Assembly: GCF_001632365.1 (NCBI RefSeq)
Contig: NW_024468545.1
Coordinates: 323,731 to 387,730, forward strand
DNA: 64,000 nt
Origin: Laetiporus sulphureus 93-53
Taxonomy: Eukaryota; Basidiomycota; Agaricomycetes; Polyporales; Laetiporaceae
Direction: 5' to 3'
Positions 34,722 through 46,362 of the stretch are shown here, piece after piece. The stretch's first letter is position 1. Each line of letters opens with the position of its first letter. The notes under the pieces are model-generated. The model saw only the letters and a list, made by a program, of their open reading frames with translations. It did no database searches and had not been told where the DNA came from. A program made the translations under genes and the position numbers.

Positions 34722-37203
34722 ATGCCGCTCGCCGTCCGCTTGCTCGCCGCCCTGTCTTTGGGTCTCTCCATAGCGGGGGCTCCCTCTGCTTCCTCTCTCT
34801 CTGTCGTCCATGAATCTCGCAATAACGTCCCTGCAGGATGGGCACCCGTGCGGCGTGCCGAGCCGGATATGATACTCCCCTTCCGCATCGGCCTAGCGCA
34901 GCCCAACCTCGAGAACCTCGAGGCGTTCATTATGGACGTGTCTCACCCCGAGTCACCCAATTACGGCAAGCACTGGAGCTCCACGAAGGTGGCGGAGACT
35001 TTCCGTCCGAGCAAGGAGACTGTCGACACTGTCCGCGCATGGCTCATCGAGAATGGGTTGGAGGACGACCGCGTCAAGCTCAGTTTCGGTGGCGGCTGGC
35101 TAAAGGCAAACGTGACAATCGCGGAGGCGGAACGCCTTCTAGGAACAGAGTACTACGTCTATCAATTTGGTGATGACGAGGATTACACCTACATTGCCTG
35201 CCATGAGAAATACCATCTACCCGAGCACGTGTCAGAGCACGTCGAGTTAGTGACGCCTACTTTGCATTTCGACGTGAAACCCAGGCGGTCGCCAGCCAAG
35301 TTGGAAAAGTTTGAGAAGAGAGCTGCCACCTCATACAACTCCTCAGCGCACTCCGTCGGCCAGCCTGGTTTTGGCGTCAGCTTCCCGAAGACATCTGGTA
35401 CGATCCAGGTACGTTCGAACGATGGCGGTACTATTCCGCATGTGAACTGACATACTCTTACCACTGTGAGCAGTCCATCATATCAGAGCTCGAAGACTAC
35501 GACGAGCAGATCGTACCGGACTGCTTGCGCGCGTTATATGACTTCGCGTATGTACATGTTTCCGATGGCAATTCAATCGCTATCGGTGAGTCCGTGCTGT
35601 GAAGGCGTCTATGTCATGTTCCCCTGACAATATCCTATTCTCAGTCGAATACACGCCGCAAGCCTACGTCCCCACCGATTTGGACATGTTCTTCGAACAG
35701 TTCTCGCCAAGTCAAGTTGGTGAGAGACCAGTCCTAGACAGCATCGACGGAGGTGAGTGTCCCTGTCATCACCTGGAATATCAAGTAATTTCATCTACAT
35801 CGACGGCCACGTAGGCTACGTCCAATCAGAGTATACGGGCTTTAGCTACAACGGCGAGTCGAACCTCGACTTACAGTACGCCATGGCATTAGTCGGCGGC
35901 AGCCAGCCAGTCACGTTGTACCAAGCTAGAGACATAGTTGAAGGTACCGGCTCTTCCTGTTGTTGTTTTATTATCCACGGTAAATATCAATTCGTCCATC
36001 TAGGGGCATCTTTTAACAACCTGTTGGACGCACTCGATGCTTCTTACTGCACATACGACGGCGGAGACGATCCGGAATATGACGCCATATATCCTGATCC
36101 CTACGGCGGCGGTTACGAAGGTACACTCCCGTATACCGATGGACCAACCATTGTCTAATATATTCTTCCCTGAACTCGGCAGGCCTATAAAACTGTGGCA
36201 CAATAATACCAGCTCATGTGATGTCGACGTCGTATGCATACAACGAGGCGGATTTGACACCGGCTTACGAACAAAGACAATGCGCCGAATACGCCAAGGT
36301 CTGTTCTATAGTGTTAATTACAGAGCTGTAGTCTCACGATGTCTGTCGCACAGCTTGGCTTGATAGGGATGACCATCTTGTATTCCTCCGGAGATTATGG
36401 CGTTGCGGGAAATGGCGGTCTGTGCTTGTATCCGAACGGCACTCAGGCTGTCGGTGCTCCAGACTTCAACCCATCCTTTCCAGGAACATGCCCTTACATC
36501 ACAAGTGTCGGCGCAACTCAGGCCAATCCCAACTCGACGGTAACGATCCTTCCTAGACGAATGTACTGGTTGCTCATCCCGGCTGTTATCCAGGTGTTCG
36601 AGCCGGAAAGTGCATGCGAGCAGGTTATCTATTCCGGAGGTGGTTTCTCCAACGTGTTCGCGATGCCAATCCTACCAGAAGACCGCTGTTGAAACCTACC
36701 TGGCCGAGTACCCTCCTCCGTATCCGCCGACCATGTATAACTCTTCCGGAACCTCACGTGCCTTCCCTGATATCTCAGCGAATGGGTTTGTTCCTTTTAC
36801 ACCGTCTCTGACCCCAACTTATAGAGGCTCGTCCGACAGCGCGAACTACGTCGTTGCCATCCAAGGCGAGTTCTATCTGGTATACGGTACCTCCTGCTCT
36901 TCTCCGGTCTCCGCGTCGATTTTCTCCGCAATCAATGACGCCCGGCTCGCAGTCGGAAAGGGACCGATTGGATTCATCAATCCCACTGTGCGCATACGTG
37001 ACTGGTTGATGAGCTCATACTGACACGTCTTGACAAGATCTACACGGCAGAGTTCATGGCAGCCTTCCATGATATCACAACCGGCACGAATCCTGGCTGT
37101 GGCACCGCTGGCTTTTCGGCGGAGCCTGGCTGGGACCCTGTTACGGGAGTAGGCACTCCTAACTTTTCGAAACTGGTCGCTTTGTGGCTTGCACTGCCGT
37201 GAT
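34722..37203 (+). pseudogene. S53 (sedolisin/tripeptidyl peptidase) copy 1, disrupted
   Basis: Same exon plan as the intact copies at 46363-48838 and 55088-57550: signal peptide, pro-kumamolisin propeptide (GLAQPNLENLEAFIMDVSHPE), then the serine-carboxyl peptidase domain. Catalytic parts are still readable: [10 protein letters not shown] (Glu/Asp), [10 protein letters not shown] (oxyanion Asp), [11 protein letters not shown] (Ser) and the calcium site [13 protein letters not shown]. Two lesions were found. A TAA at 36188-36190 sits where the copies have GPENCGT. An extra base near 36667 shifts the frame before SYQKTAVE and reaches a stop 21 bases later. Skipping to a later AG at about 36215 would avoid the first lesion but not the second. 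Either lesion would truncate the enzyme before its catalytic Ser. Confidence 0.85.
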
Positions 37204-37731
37204 GTGGCTTTTCCAGTGACAGTTGCATTCGTGGTAATCGTAGGCCACTGCCAATGAAGTCTGCAGTCGCAGTACAATCGTGGTCTGAATTTCAGGCGAG
37301 CCTACGTGACACAATTGGCCGCCTCTGTAACGATCATCTGACTGCTGAGGCGGCGACGCGATGTATGAAAATCGATTCGGTTTCGCTCTGGTGAGTTTAT
37401 TATTTGCTCGGCGCCTTGGGAGTGGCTAGCTTGCCCTGCGATGCCGGAATTATTTTATCCGTTGCATGCGTCCAACGTAATAGAATTGAGGCGTACTGAG
37501 CGAACGACTCGGCCAAGTGGTCCTCACTGTCGAAGGACGTATGAAGTGTCCTCACTGTCTTATAATCGCTTAAATGGGGCGGCGCATAGTTGTAATGAAT
37601 TGCTTTCCTATCTGGGTTGACCTCGTGGCCGGCTTTGATGGTATCGACATCGACTAGAGCCTGTCGTCTGTGTACTTTCTCTCAAACCTCCAAGAGTCAA
37701 AGTCCTAGTTCTTCCTCATCATACCATTCTC
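37204..37731. other. Intergenic region upstream of double-BTB gene 1
   Basis: 528 bases with no exon recognised; presumed 3' end of the S53 pseudogene and BTB promoter. Confidence 0.55.
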
Positions 37732-39322
37732 ATGCCTCCAGCTGAAAACATAACCCGCGCCGCTGCACCATTCAATAAGCACAACGCCGATGTCATTCTA
37801 CGTACCTCGGATCAAGTCGATTTCCACGTACACAAGGCCATCCTTGGCTTTGCATCACCCTTCTTTGAAGACATGTTCGAGCTGCCACAACCGTCACAGG
37901 CGGATGAAGCTCAGAGTACCTGCCCCGACACCGGTCTCCCGATCGTTGAAGTCACGGAGGACAGCGAGACGCTTGATCTCCTGCTACGACTCTGCTATCC
38001 GATCGATGACCCGCTGTTGGACAAACACAAGCCCCTCGGACGCCTGCTGAACACTGCGATGAAGTATCAAATGCAAAGGGTTGTAACACAGTTGTTGGGT
38101 GTCCTCAAAGCCATGGTTCCCCGAGATCCGTTACGTGCTTATTTCATTGCATGTAGCGCCTCCTTAGAAGACGAAGCCCATTCTGCAGCGATTGCTTTCA
38201 GTGGGACGCTCGATTACTTCCCGTTAATGACGTATGGAGCTACTGCGGGAGCGTATTACCGCCTTCTTTTGTTCAGAGACACGATCAGTCCATCCAAATC
38301 CCTATTATTCCGAGTTCCAGAACCACCATCCTTGGATACAACCATTCCGCCCTCGGGGAAGCAATTTACGGTCCCAGATCCATTCAATCAACCATCGTTG
38401 GGATCGGATATAGTTCTGCGTTCTTCTGAAGGCGATTACTTCTTCGTTCACAAGACTATCCTTCGAATGGCCTGCAACTCCGAACTTGAGCTAGCACAAC
38501 TGTTGGGACAATCCCTTTCTACCACTTATGAAGACCGCGAGGTTGTCTCGCTCCCTGACACCAGCCAAATACTCTGCCTATTGTTGCAGCTCACATATCC
38601 CGTTCAAATTGATCGGCCAAGTTTTCCAGTGGACGATCCTTGGGTGATCTCTGAACTATTGGCTTCTGCAAAGAAGTACGGCCTGACTCGGGCTGCTCAG
38701 GCTATCAGGACGGAGTGGGAAATGATGCTGAGAACCGTCGATCCGCTCGGCTGCTTTTTCGTGGCAGTAAGGCGGAACTGGGATGGGTATACTCATAACG
38801 CTGAATGCTATGCCGCAATGACCTGCACCATGGATTCGTACCATCCACAGATGGAGTTCGTGCCACCATCCGTGTACCGCGCGTTTTTGCGGTACAGGTG
38901 GGATATGCGTAAAGCCGTCTATACAGAACTGAGAAAGGAAGTAGACGAGCCATTGCAAAAAAAGGAGGTCCACAGATCGTTGTATTGGGGCGACCATGAC
39001 GGGTATCTCTCGCGCCCGTTGATGCGTGCTGTCCTTGACGGACTGTGTTTACTGAGGCCTTCCTCCGACATATATACATCAGCCGGTATGCGGAGCCAAG
39101 AGAAATCATGGAGTCAATATTTGGGTCGAATCACGACCATGCGGGACGCCGCCTCCACAAACGGTTCCGACCGACGCACGATCTCGCAAATAGAGGATGA
39201 TATCAGAAGAGCATTCATGCAGGCAAGTATCATGTGAGGCTCACAAGTGTGAGTCAATGTTAAAAGTGCCTACCCTACAGGTTGACCCCAAGTTGAAGTT
39301 TCCGGAATTGGATCCGTCTTGA
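37732..39322 (+). CDS. Double BTB/POZ-domain protein 1
   Basis: One large exon (37732-39222) and a short last exon (39281-39322) give 510 residues. Each half has a BTB-like start: NADVILRTSDQVDFHVHKAILGFASPFF (about 18-45) and SDIVLRSSEGDYFFVHKTIL (about 223-242). A stretch of helices follows each (LLRLCYP, LLLQLTYP). The intron begins with GC (CAG|GCAAGT). Reading through it instead would give a stop six codons later. The spliced ending FMQ-VDP matches FKQ-IDP in the paralogue at 40482, which supports the intron. BTB domains mediate dimerisation and cullin-3 binding; this basidiomycete family has no characterised member known to me. Confidence 0.85.
39222..39281 (+). other. GC-AG intron in double-BTB gene 1
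   Basis: Donor GCAAGT and acceptor CCTACAG at the same position and phase as the ordinary GT-AG intron of the paralogue (42006-42063). Coordinates include one exon base on each side. Confidence 0.7.
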
Positions 39323-40481
39323 ATGGAGATAACGTCAAATGCATCTGTTGTTGAGTGGATATTCATCCTCGACATGGTGCCCGCATTTTTGTAGCAGTCA
39401 AACGGAACAGGAGCGTGCCTCTTTTTTCATGGTTTTGTCTCATTTGTTCTGCTATCGTCTGCAAACAAGAGCGCTCTGAATATTGTACCATTACCGTTGA
39501 CGAACCTGTATGCACCAATATATCAGAATACGATGCTGCTGATGTCGTACGAAATGAGCGGACTTTCATGACGTATTGCAGTACGGACTTACTGATCTGT
39601 TGTAGTAAGGCCGTTGGAATTAGCAGCAGTTGTGCGCTCCCCGGAGGATTTTTCATTCAAAACCTCACCCACATATTGGCCAACACCCCCTATAGAGACG
39701 GTAAGTTTGAATATACGACTGACGGCTTTCGATGACACTCCTCGAAAAGCAGTTTCGTTCATCGCAATACCTTCATGCAATATCTCGCCCGAACGCTCTC
39801 CTGAAACACGCTTGGATTCTCCATTCGTATGTTCATAACTCGCGGTAAGTCATCCTGCGTTCAGACAACGCCGTCAGCACCTGCGACGGAGGATTCGATT
39901 CAAAAATTCTTGACCTCTCTCGTTCCGGTGTATGACACCCAGCGTGCAGGTTCAACAGTGCTGTCTGTTTGTCCACAACGCATCACTTTATTCAAGCTCT
40001 TACGACGGAAAACGATGCTTACGCTCAAGATGCACGGCCCCACATTCTTCGATATTTGTCTCTGGGAGACCCAGCCTCATGTCTTGACGGCCGACTGCAG
40101 AATCAGTGAGATTCTTTGAGTCGGAGCATTTATTCCATAGAATCCCGCATTCATGATTCATGACCGCCAGCTGTTCATGAGACGGTGGAAGGACATTCTA
40201 AGCTCATTATAGGTGAGTAGAGGTTCGTTCGCGGTGCTGAATCGCCTGAAAATACAATGAGGATGTGGTCAAGCAATCCTCTCCCGTGCGAAGGAGGCTC
40301 CGCTGGAACATTGAAGGTCAGGCAAGACGCCGCGTGTTGAAATGACCATCACCGATCGGTTCTGCCCCGAACCTCAATCTAAGCGAGGCTCGTGGCATAA
40401 GATCAATGTTGATTCTCGAGCACGACGTTCTTCACCGCGTTCTTCCTTGCACCTCGCCCTCCCACTGCACCTTCCGCCAAC
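39323..40481. other. Intergenic region between the two BTB genes
   Basis: Plus-strand frames at about 39614-39838 and 39829-40119 are open and overlap in a way that could be spliced, but resemble nothing I know. Not called as a gene. Confidence 0.4.
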
Positions 40482-42096
40482 ATGGGGCAGACCGTACCCG
40501 CCCTCATGGATCCTGAATATATGCATCGGTATGCGGGCCCGCCATTCAATGACAAGGATGCCGACGTCGTCCTGCGATCCTCGGACAACGTGGATTTCTA
40601 CGTTTACGGGCAGTTCCTGAAGTACATGTCTCCATTGTTCAGTTCCCTCTTCGACCAAACGACGTCGCCGCCGCCTCCATGGGGGAGGCCAGAGCACTGG
40701 TGCCTCCCGGAGCACAGCACGACGCTCGATCCGCTCCTGCGCCTCTGCTATCCGCAGGAAAGCGTCCAGCTGGTGGACTGCATGGTCACGCTGGAACTTC
40801 TCAAGGTATCGGAGAAGTATCAGCTCCGGAGGATGGTCCTGAACCTGAAGAAACGCCTCCGGGAGCTGATCAGGGCCGAAGCGAACCCGTTGCGTGGATT
40901 TGTGGCCGCATGTGGTGCAAACCTGGAGGAAGAAGCTGCGTGGGCTGCCCAGGCCTGGAGTACAGCGCCGACAGCACCGAATCAGGGAATTGTGGCATGG
41001 ATTCCAGAGATGAGCCAGCTGACAGGAGGGCAGTATTACCGGCTCCTGGAGTTTCGCACGCACTTTCGCCGAACTGGACGGGCCCTCGACAAATCCATCA
41101 TTGTTCGTGCTGCCGACGTCGTGAAAGAAGAGACACCAGACATCGATATGCACACCAATAGAGCAGCGCATCCGTTCGCGCTCCCGACAGAGACGACGGA
41201 CCTCGTTCTGCGCTCCTGCGACGGCGAGATGTTCTTCGTGAACAAGACCGTCGTGACTATCGCAGCACCGAAGATGGCAGATATGTTCGATCAGCCCGAC
41301 CTTCCGTTGCACCAAGATTATCCAATCGTGTCTTTGCCGGAGAAGGCGCAGGTAGTGCGTTGCCTGTTGGAGGCCGTCTGGCCAACAGTTTCCGCATGCA
41401 CGCTGGACGCGGAAGACCCATGGAATGTAGCGTTGATGCTGAATTATGCTGACAAATGGGGGATGATCAAGGCGTCGACCGAAATCACTCACGTGTGGCA
41501 AATGGCGGTGGATAGCCTTGATGCGTTTGAATGCTATCTTGCAGCGACTAGACGCGGTGGGTGGGGGGAGGAGGCCGACACATGTATGAGATACGCCTCA
41601 GCCATCCGCCATACGGACAGGCACAGCCTCCAGCTGGAGATCGTCTCCGCGAGTGTGTACCATCGTTTTCTCCTGTACCGCTGGAGAATGCGATTGGCAG
41701 TTTTTGAAGAGTTAAAGAAGGAACTGCCGGGGGATATCGGGGACGAACAGGTGGCAAGGCAGTTGCTGTATTGGGCGGACAATGACAACGATTTCGCGGG
41801 GACACCGGACGTGATTCCTGGAGCTGTCTCGGGGTTGTGTCTTTTGATAAGTCGCAAATGCGATGCTTCGTCCGCTCTTCGGCGCATCGAGAGAATTTGG
41901 ACACAGCTTTTGACGAGAATCGCTCTTTTTGCTGCTCATATCACCGAAGGGCGGGCGCGTAACGTTGATCAGATAGAAGCTGCGATCAAGACAGCTTTCA
42001 AGCAGGTGAGGTTAAAGAAGCAGCGAGTCGTATTCTTAATGAAAATGTTGATGACATCTCTAGATCGATCCAGGATGCCCAGATGATGATGGGTGA
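40482..42096 (+). CDS. Double BTB/POZ-domain protein 2
   Basis: Two exons (40482-42005, 42064-42096) give 518 residues. It is a paralogue of the gene at 37732 with the same layout: first BTB (DADVVLRSSDNVDFYVYGQFL), middle helices with LLRLCYP, second BTB (TDLVLRSCDGEMFFVNKTVV), then a helical C-terminal region (VYHRFLLYRWRMRLAVFEELKKEL) matched by VYRAFLRYRWDMRKAVYTELRKEV in gene 1. The GT-AG intron sits at the position of the GC-AG intron in gene 1. Tandem duplication is the simple origin. A 375-codon open frame on the opposite strand is a shadow caused by GC-rich codon use. Confidence 0.85.
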
Positions 42097-42591
42097 ACTA
42101 GTGAATATTCACGGACCGTCGCGGAGACGGAATGAACGGATCGCGATCAAAGGGCCCGGTGCAGAGATCTTGTGCGAAGGCCACATGTACTGATCCGCCG
42201 GCTCATAGCATAGGTAATGATGGTCCATCAGTGAATATGTACTGCAATACAAAAGACAAAGCTATGGAAATGTAAGACTAACTGCAGCGATAAGCTTGCG
42301 CGGAACATTTTCAGCAGGATTCGTCCAGGAAAAAATTCTTGGGCATCCAGGCGATCATAAATTCCACTTGCTAATGTCAAAACGTGTAGTATATGCGAGC
42401 AGCGTTTGTTCGCAGACAAAGGCGTCGGCGCGTCGGTGGCGCCTCGACGCGTCTAGTCACGTGCGGTGCGGTGTTGTTGGATGGTCCGTGCGTGGGAAAG
42501 GCCAAGCTGGGAGAGAGAGGGGTGGGGTGCTGTGACACGCTCTCAGTCGCGATCTGTCACCAGCACATTGTCCGTGACGCCGCCGCTAATC
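42097..42591. other. Spacer upstream of the F-box-like gene
   Basis: 495 bases with no exon recognised; likely BTB 3' end and F-box gene promoter. Confidence 0.5.
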
Positions 42592-45500
42592 ATGGCGTTC
42601 ACTATCCTCTCCATGGCCAACGACGACGACACCCGCAAAGACATCGTCTTCAAGGGAAAGTCCAGCAGGTTCTGGCCGCACCTTCCCCCGGAAATTATAT
42701 GGTTTGTCGTCGCTAGTTCGACCTGCGCCACGATGGCCTGACATTCGCCGTAGCTTGATCGCCACATTCCATCTGCTCAATACCACGGCGACAGCATCGT
42801 CTCCAGCATCATGGAACATCATTCAGCTGTGGCCGTCTCGCTTGGCTTTCAACATGTTTCGCGAATCGCTCGAAATGGAGAAGCTGATGTGGATTTGTCC
42901 ACAATGGGCGCTAGCGCGTAAGTGTCTGCCACCACTGCCATTGTTGATACCTTTTGCGCGTGATACACATCGATTTCTTGCTCCTGGGGCATTGTTGGTA
43001 TATCGTTTCCTGGAGCCACCCACGTTGCCGCACGGGCAGCGCGAGAACCAGTGGTAGTCGCTGGCCGGGTCGGAAGACCAGCTGTGACCCATTGCCTCAA
43101 ATACGTGATCGTCGCGTCGTGATCTTTGCAATGGGTCTGTATATGTGCCGATCAATTAATGCGGCGCTGTGAGGCGATGCCTTCCTGCAATAGACCATGC
43201 TACGCTCATTGATTGCGACTCACTCGCGCGCTTTAACGTCACTTCAACACGTCTTGATGGGTTCTAACGCGTTCTAACTTTCATACAAACACAGTTGAAA
43301 ACCATCTCTTCTGGCAGCAAGCATGTAACGTGATTGACCCACTCGACTGGTTAATCCATCACTCGTTTGTGCGCTCGCCGACGGGCGGTTCCACAGCTAC
43401 GGCCTACGTCCGCGTGTCCGCCTGGACGCATTTTCGGCAAATGATGAACAACTCGTGTGTTGTGTGCCGAATCAACTACCCTTACTCCGTGAATGGACTG
43501 GCAAGCGCAAGGCGCGCTGTTTTCACGCCACTGCTCGGGACTATCACCACCTGCAAGGACCACCGCAAAGGAACGTACTGTGGCATCTGCCTTCGCGAAT
43601 GTCCCACGGTGGAAAGTGAAGAGGAGTACACGCGGGGCCTTGCCTTCTGTTGTGTAGTGAATGAGGACGACGAGACTTGGCCTCGAGTGGAGGCGAATTG
43701 TCGGTCGTGCCGCAGTGAATGGCTGTGGCGACGAGCGCAACATACTGTGGTCGATCGCGAAGCGCTCGGTGGTCCGAAGCTATTGAGCGAAGACTGGGAG
43801 ACACGGCAGGCGGTGGATGCATTCATCGATCTGGGTGAGGGCAAGATTAGAGACGTCATCGACGTTGCCCGTGACAAGTACTGGTACAAGATGAATACCA
43901 AGTTGAACAACATGCTCGCAGAAGCCCTCGCCGCATCAAGGCTGCAGCAAGGCTATGGAAGCGATGAGGAGCTGAGTGAGGACGATGAAGATGACCCGGA
44001 GCTGATGAGCATCACTGAAGATGCAAACCAGCTGCGCGAATTCGCAATCGCTGACTATGCGCGGAACAGGATCTTGGATGGACATTGGGTCACGCCGCTC
44101 GATATCTGGCACAACAACGAGGGTTGCCAAGTGGTCTTGGAAGCACGACACCCATGTCCTTGGAACCACGCAGCCATCTGGGATGGCGCACTTGAGGCGG
44201 GAGAGACAGAGTTTGACCCAGAGGGCGTCGAGTTGATGCACCCCCGGCCTAAGACAGTCAAGGCAATGCTGCCGCCATCGCATGACTTGTGCAAGATGAC
44301 CTATCAGGTGCACATTACAGTGATGCGCGATATCCTCCTCCCAGCAATGAAGAACATCGTGCAGAGGCTCAAGGCGGACTGTGCGGCAGATGGGCTTGAC
44401 CCATCGATCGTTGCGGCCCGGATGTCACTCGACGACGTCGCGGAGTCTTTACGGAATGAGGCGGTGTGGTGCAAGGAGGTTGACTGGCAGGAGCGCGCGC
44501 GCCTGCGGGAGAAGGATGAGGACGAGTTGTCAATGTCATCGCGTTCGGGCGGGTCGCGCATGACGAGCCCGGTGCTGTCGGCGACGACAATTCAGACGAC
44601 GCCGTCGCCGCCGCCGAGTGGGAGTGCAAGCGGAAAAGAAGACGAGAGTATGGCATCACCGACGTCTCACGCATCGAATACCTCCGAAATAGAGAAGTCA
44701 ACTCACAAGTCCCCCTTACTAATCCATCCTATTCCTTTCATCCCCATCTCTGTGTCGCAGCTGCCAGAGTTCAGCTTAGACGCGTTCCGATACGTACGTG
44801 GTACCATTTCTTTCCATGTGTGATGAGTCTTACCTCTTCTTCCTCTAGGTATGGCGCGAGGCGAGCAGCGAGTTGTATAGAAACTGCTTGTGCTCCGTAT
44901 GTACCCGTCAAATGGGGAGGGCCGCTGCTTCTCATAGCATGGCCATGGAGATAACGACACCGTCGCAGCCTCAGATCCAGGAGGTCATGCAGATTGAGTT
45001 AATTGAGTCGCCAATCGTCCGTGAGCTGCTGAGAACAGAAGAGGAAGAGGAGGAGGAAGAAGCAGAACAGGAGCAGGAACAAGAGCTCGCAGAAGAAGAG
45101 GAAGAAGAGGGCGAGTCAGAAAAGGACGACGCGTCTGTCGCGGATGGTTCCCCTATTCCAGTCACGCCGCCGGATGTCTTCACCGCGAAGCTCCCTCCGC
45201 TGCTGGTCTCGCGCAAACCTGACGACGCTCTTATCACCAAAGCCCTTCCGGTGATAAGCTTACAGAAGCGTCCTGCCGTCGATCCGCCTGCCACTGCCGA
45301 GAAGGTACTCATCAAGCCTCGGCCTTCACGTAAACGCTCCTCGGAGGAGCTGGATGAAGAGGCATACGCCGCCAGTGGTGAGGAGGATGAGCGTCCACGC
45401 ACGCCTCCGAAGCGATCAAGGAAGGAGGGGGCGTATACCCCGGAGACGATACCGTTGTCGCTGCCTACACCGCCGCGTCTGCGCAAGAGATCATCGGAGG

Positions 45501-45595
45501 AGCTCGAGGAGGATGAGAGGATGCCGAACCGTGATGGACGAACCGAGAAAAGAGCAAGGAGTGAAGCGCGCTTGGAGACCCCAGTGCATGCGTAG
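42592..45595 (+). CDS. Large F-box-like nuclear protein of the Agaricomycete type
   Basis: Four exons (42592-42701, 42754-42917, 43295-44793, 44849-45595) join in frame to 839 residues. The N terminus WPHLPPEIICLIATFHLL fits an F-box helix. It is followed by SLEMEKLMWICPQWALA and LENHLFWQQACNVIDPLDW, a combination I recall from F-box proteins common in mushroom-forming fungi. A cysteine-rich segment (NNSCVVCRINYPY, CGICLREC, CRSCRSEW) may bind zinc. Acidic stretches follow, including a long Glu run at about 45040-45110. The C-terminal part has a repeated KRSSEELxE unit (twice, about 45330 and 45490) and basic patches (PPKRSRKEG) consistent with nuclear import. An SCF substrate-receptor role is inferred from the F-box only. 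The intron before exon 3 is long (377 bases). Confidence 0.8.
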
Positions 45596-46362
45596 ACCTT
45601 CAGGGGCGTTATGCCACAGTCGTTGAAAAGGACATGGAATGCCTGAGCAAGTGTATGGCGAACTGAGCTGGCAGGGGCCGCGTGGCTCCCGTGCGTCGAG
45701 GATGTCATGTCAGATGCTCGCCAAGAGTCAGGGACCCGGCGTTGGAAGGAATTAATTTGAAGCTCCGTTGCGGAGCGAAGTTGAGCTGGACGAGTTGAAC
45801 TCCGTTGTATATCTAATTGTGTTTCTTTCTCTCGTCAAAGTTTGCATATCAGCACGATTATCGCGCCATTCCTATGCCCCTCCCCTTTCCCCAAATCTCG
45901 CTATTCCGATTGCTTTCCGAGTTGCCTGAGATCGAGACGTTGACTGAATGCTGATCCGGATCGTAAATGTAGACGACTCTTCTGTGCCAAACCGTTGCAG
46001 TAGATCTCAAAAGGGACTTGTATTAGCTGTACATCACGTACAAGAATTGATTGGAATTATCATCCCGTGTAGTACTGGCGCTGAGGTGCTCTGCCGTTTG
46101 TATGTAGGCAGAAGAGATTTTCAGCTCAACGGAAGTCTACTTTGCGCATATTGCGAGAGTATCAGACTTCACGAAACATATTCCGCCTGCATGGCATGTC
46201 GACATGGCACGGTACTGTACCTCTATTCCGCACGCATATTACTATGATCTCTGTTGAAGACGAGGCCGCGATGTGTCATTGTCAATGCACAACTGACTCG
46301 AGTCCCACTAATCCCTCAGAAATGCTACACTCAAACGAAGTTCTACTGCTATGATCTGAACC
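45596..46362. other. Convergent intergenic region
   Basis: Between the F-box-like gene (plus) and S53 copy 2 (minus). No exon recognised. Confidence 0.5.

Noticed and set aside
40374..41501. 375-codon open frame antisense to double-BTB gene 2
   Set aside because: It lies exactly over a GC-rich sense exon whose codons leave few stops on the opposite strand; the sense strand has clear family motifs and a paralogue.
44971..45708. 245-codon Ser-rich frame antisense to the F-box-like gene
   Set aside because: Shadow of the acidic Glu-rich sense exon (GAG/GAA read in reverse gives Ser/Leu).
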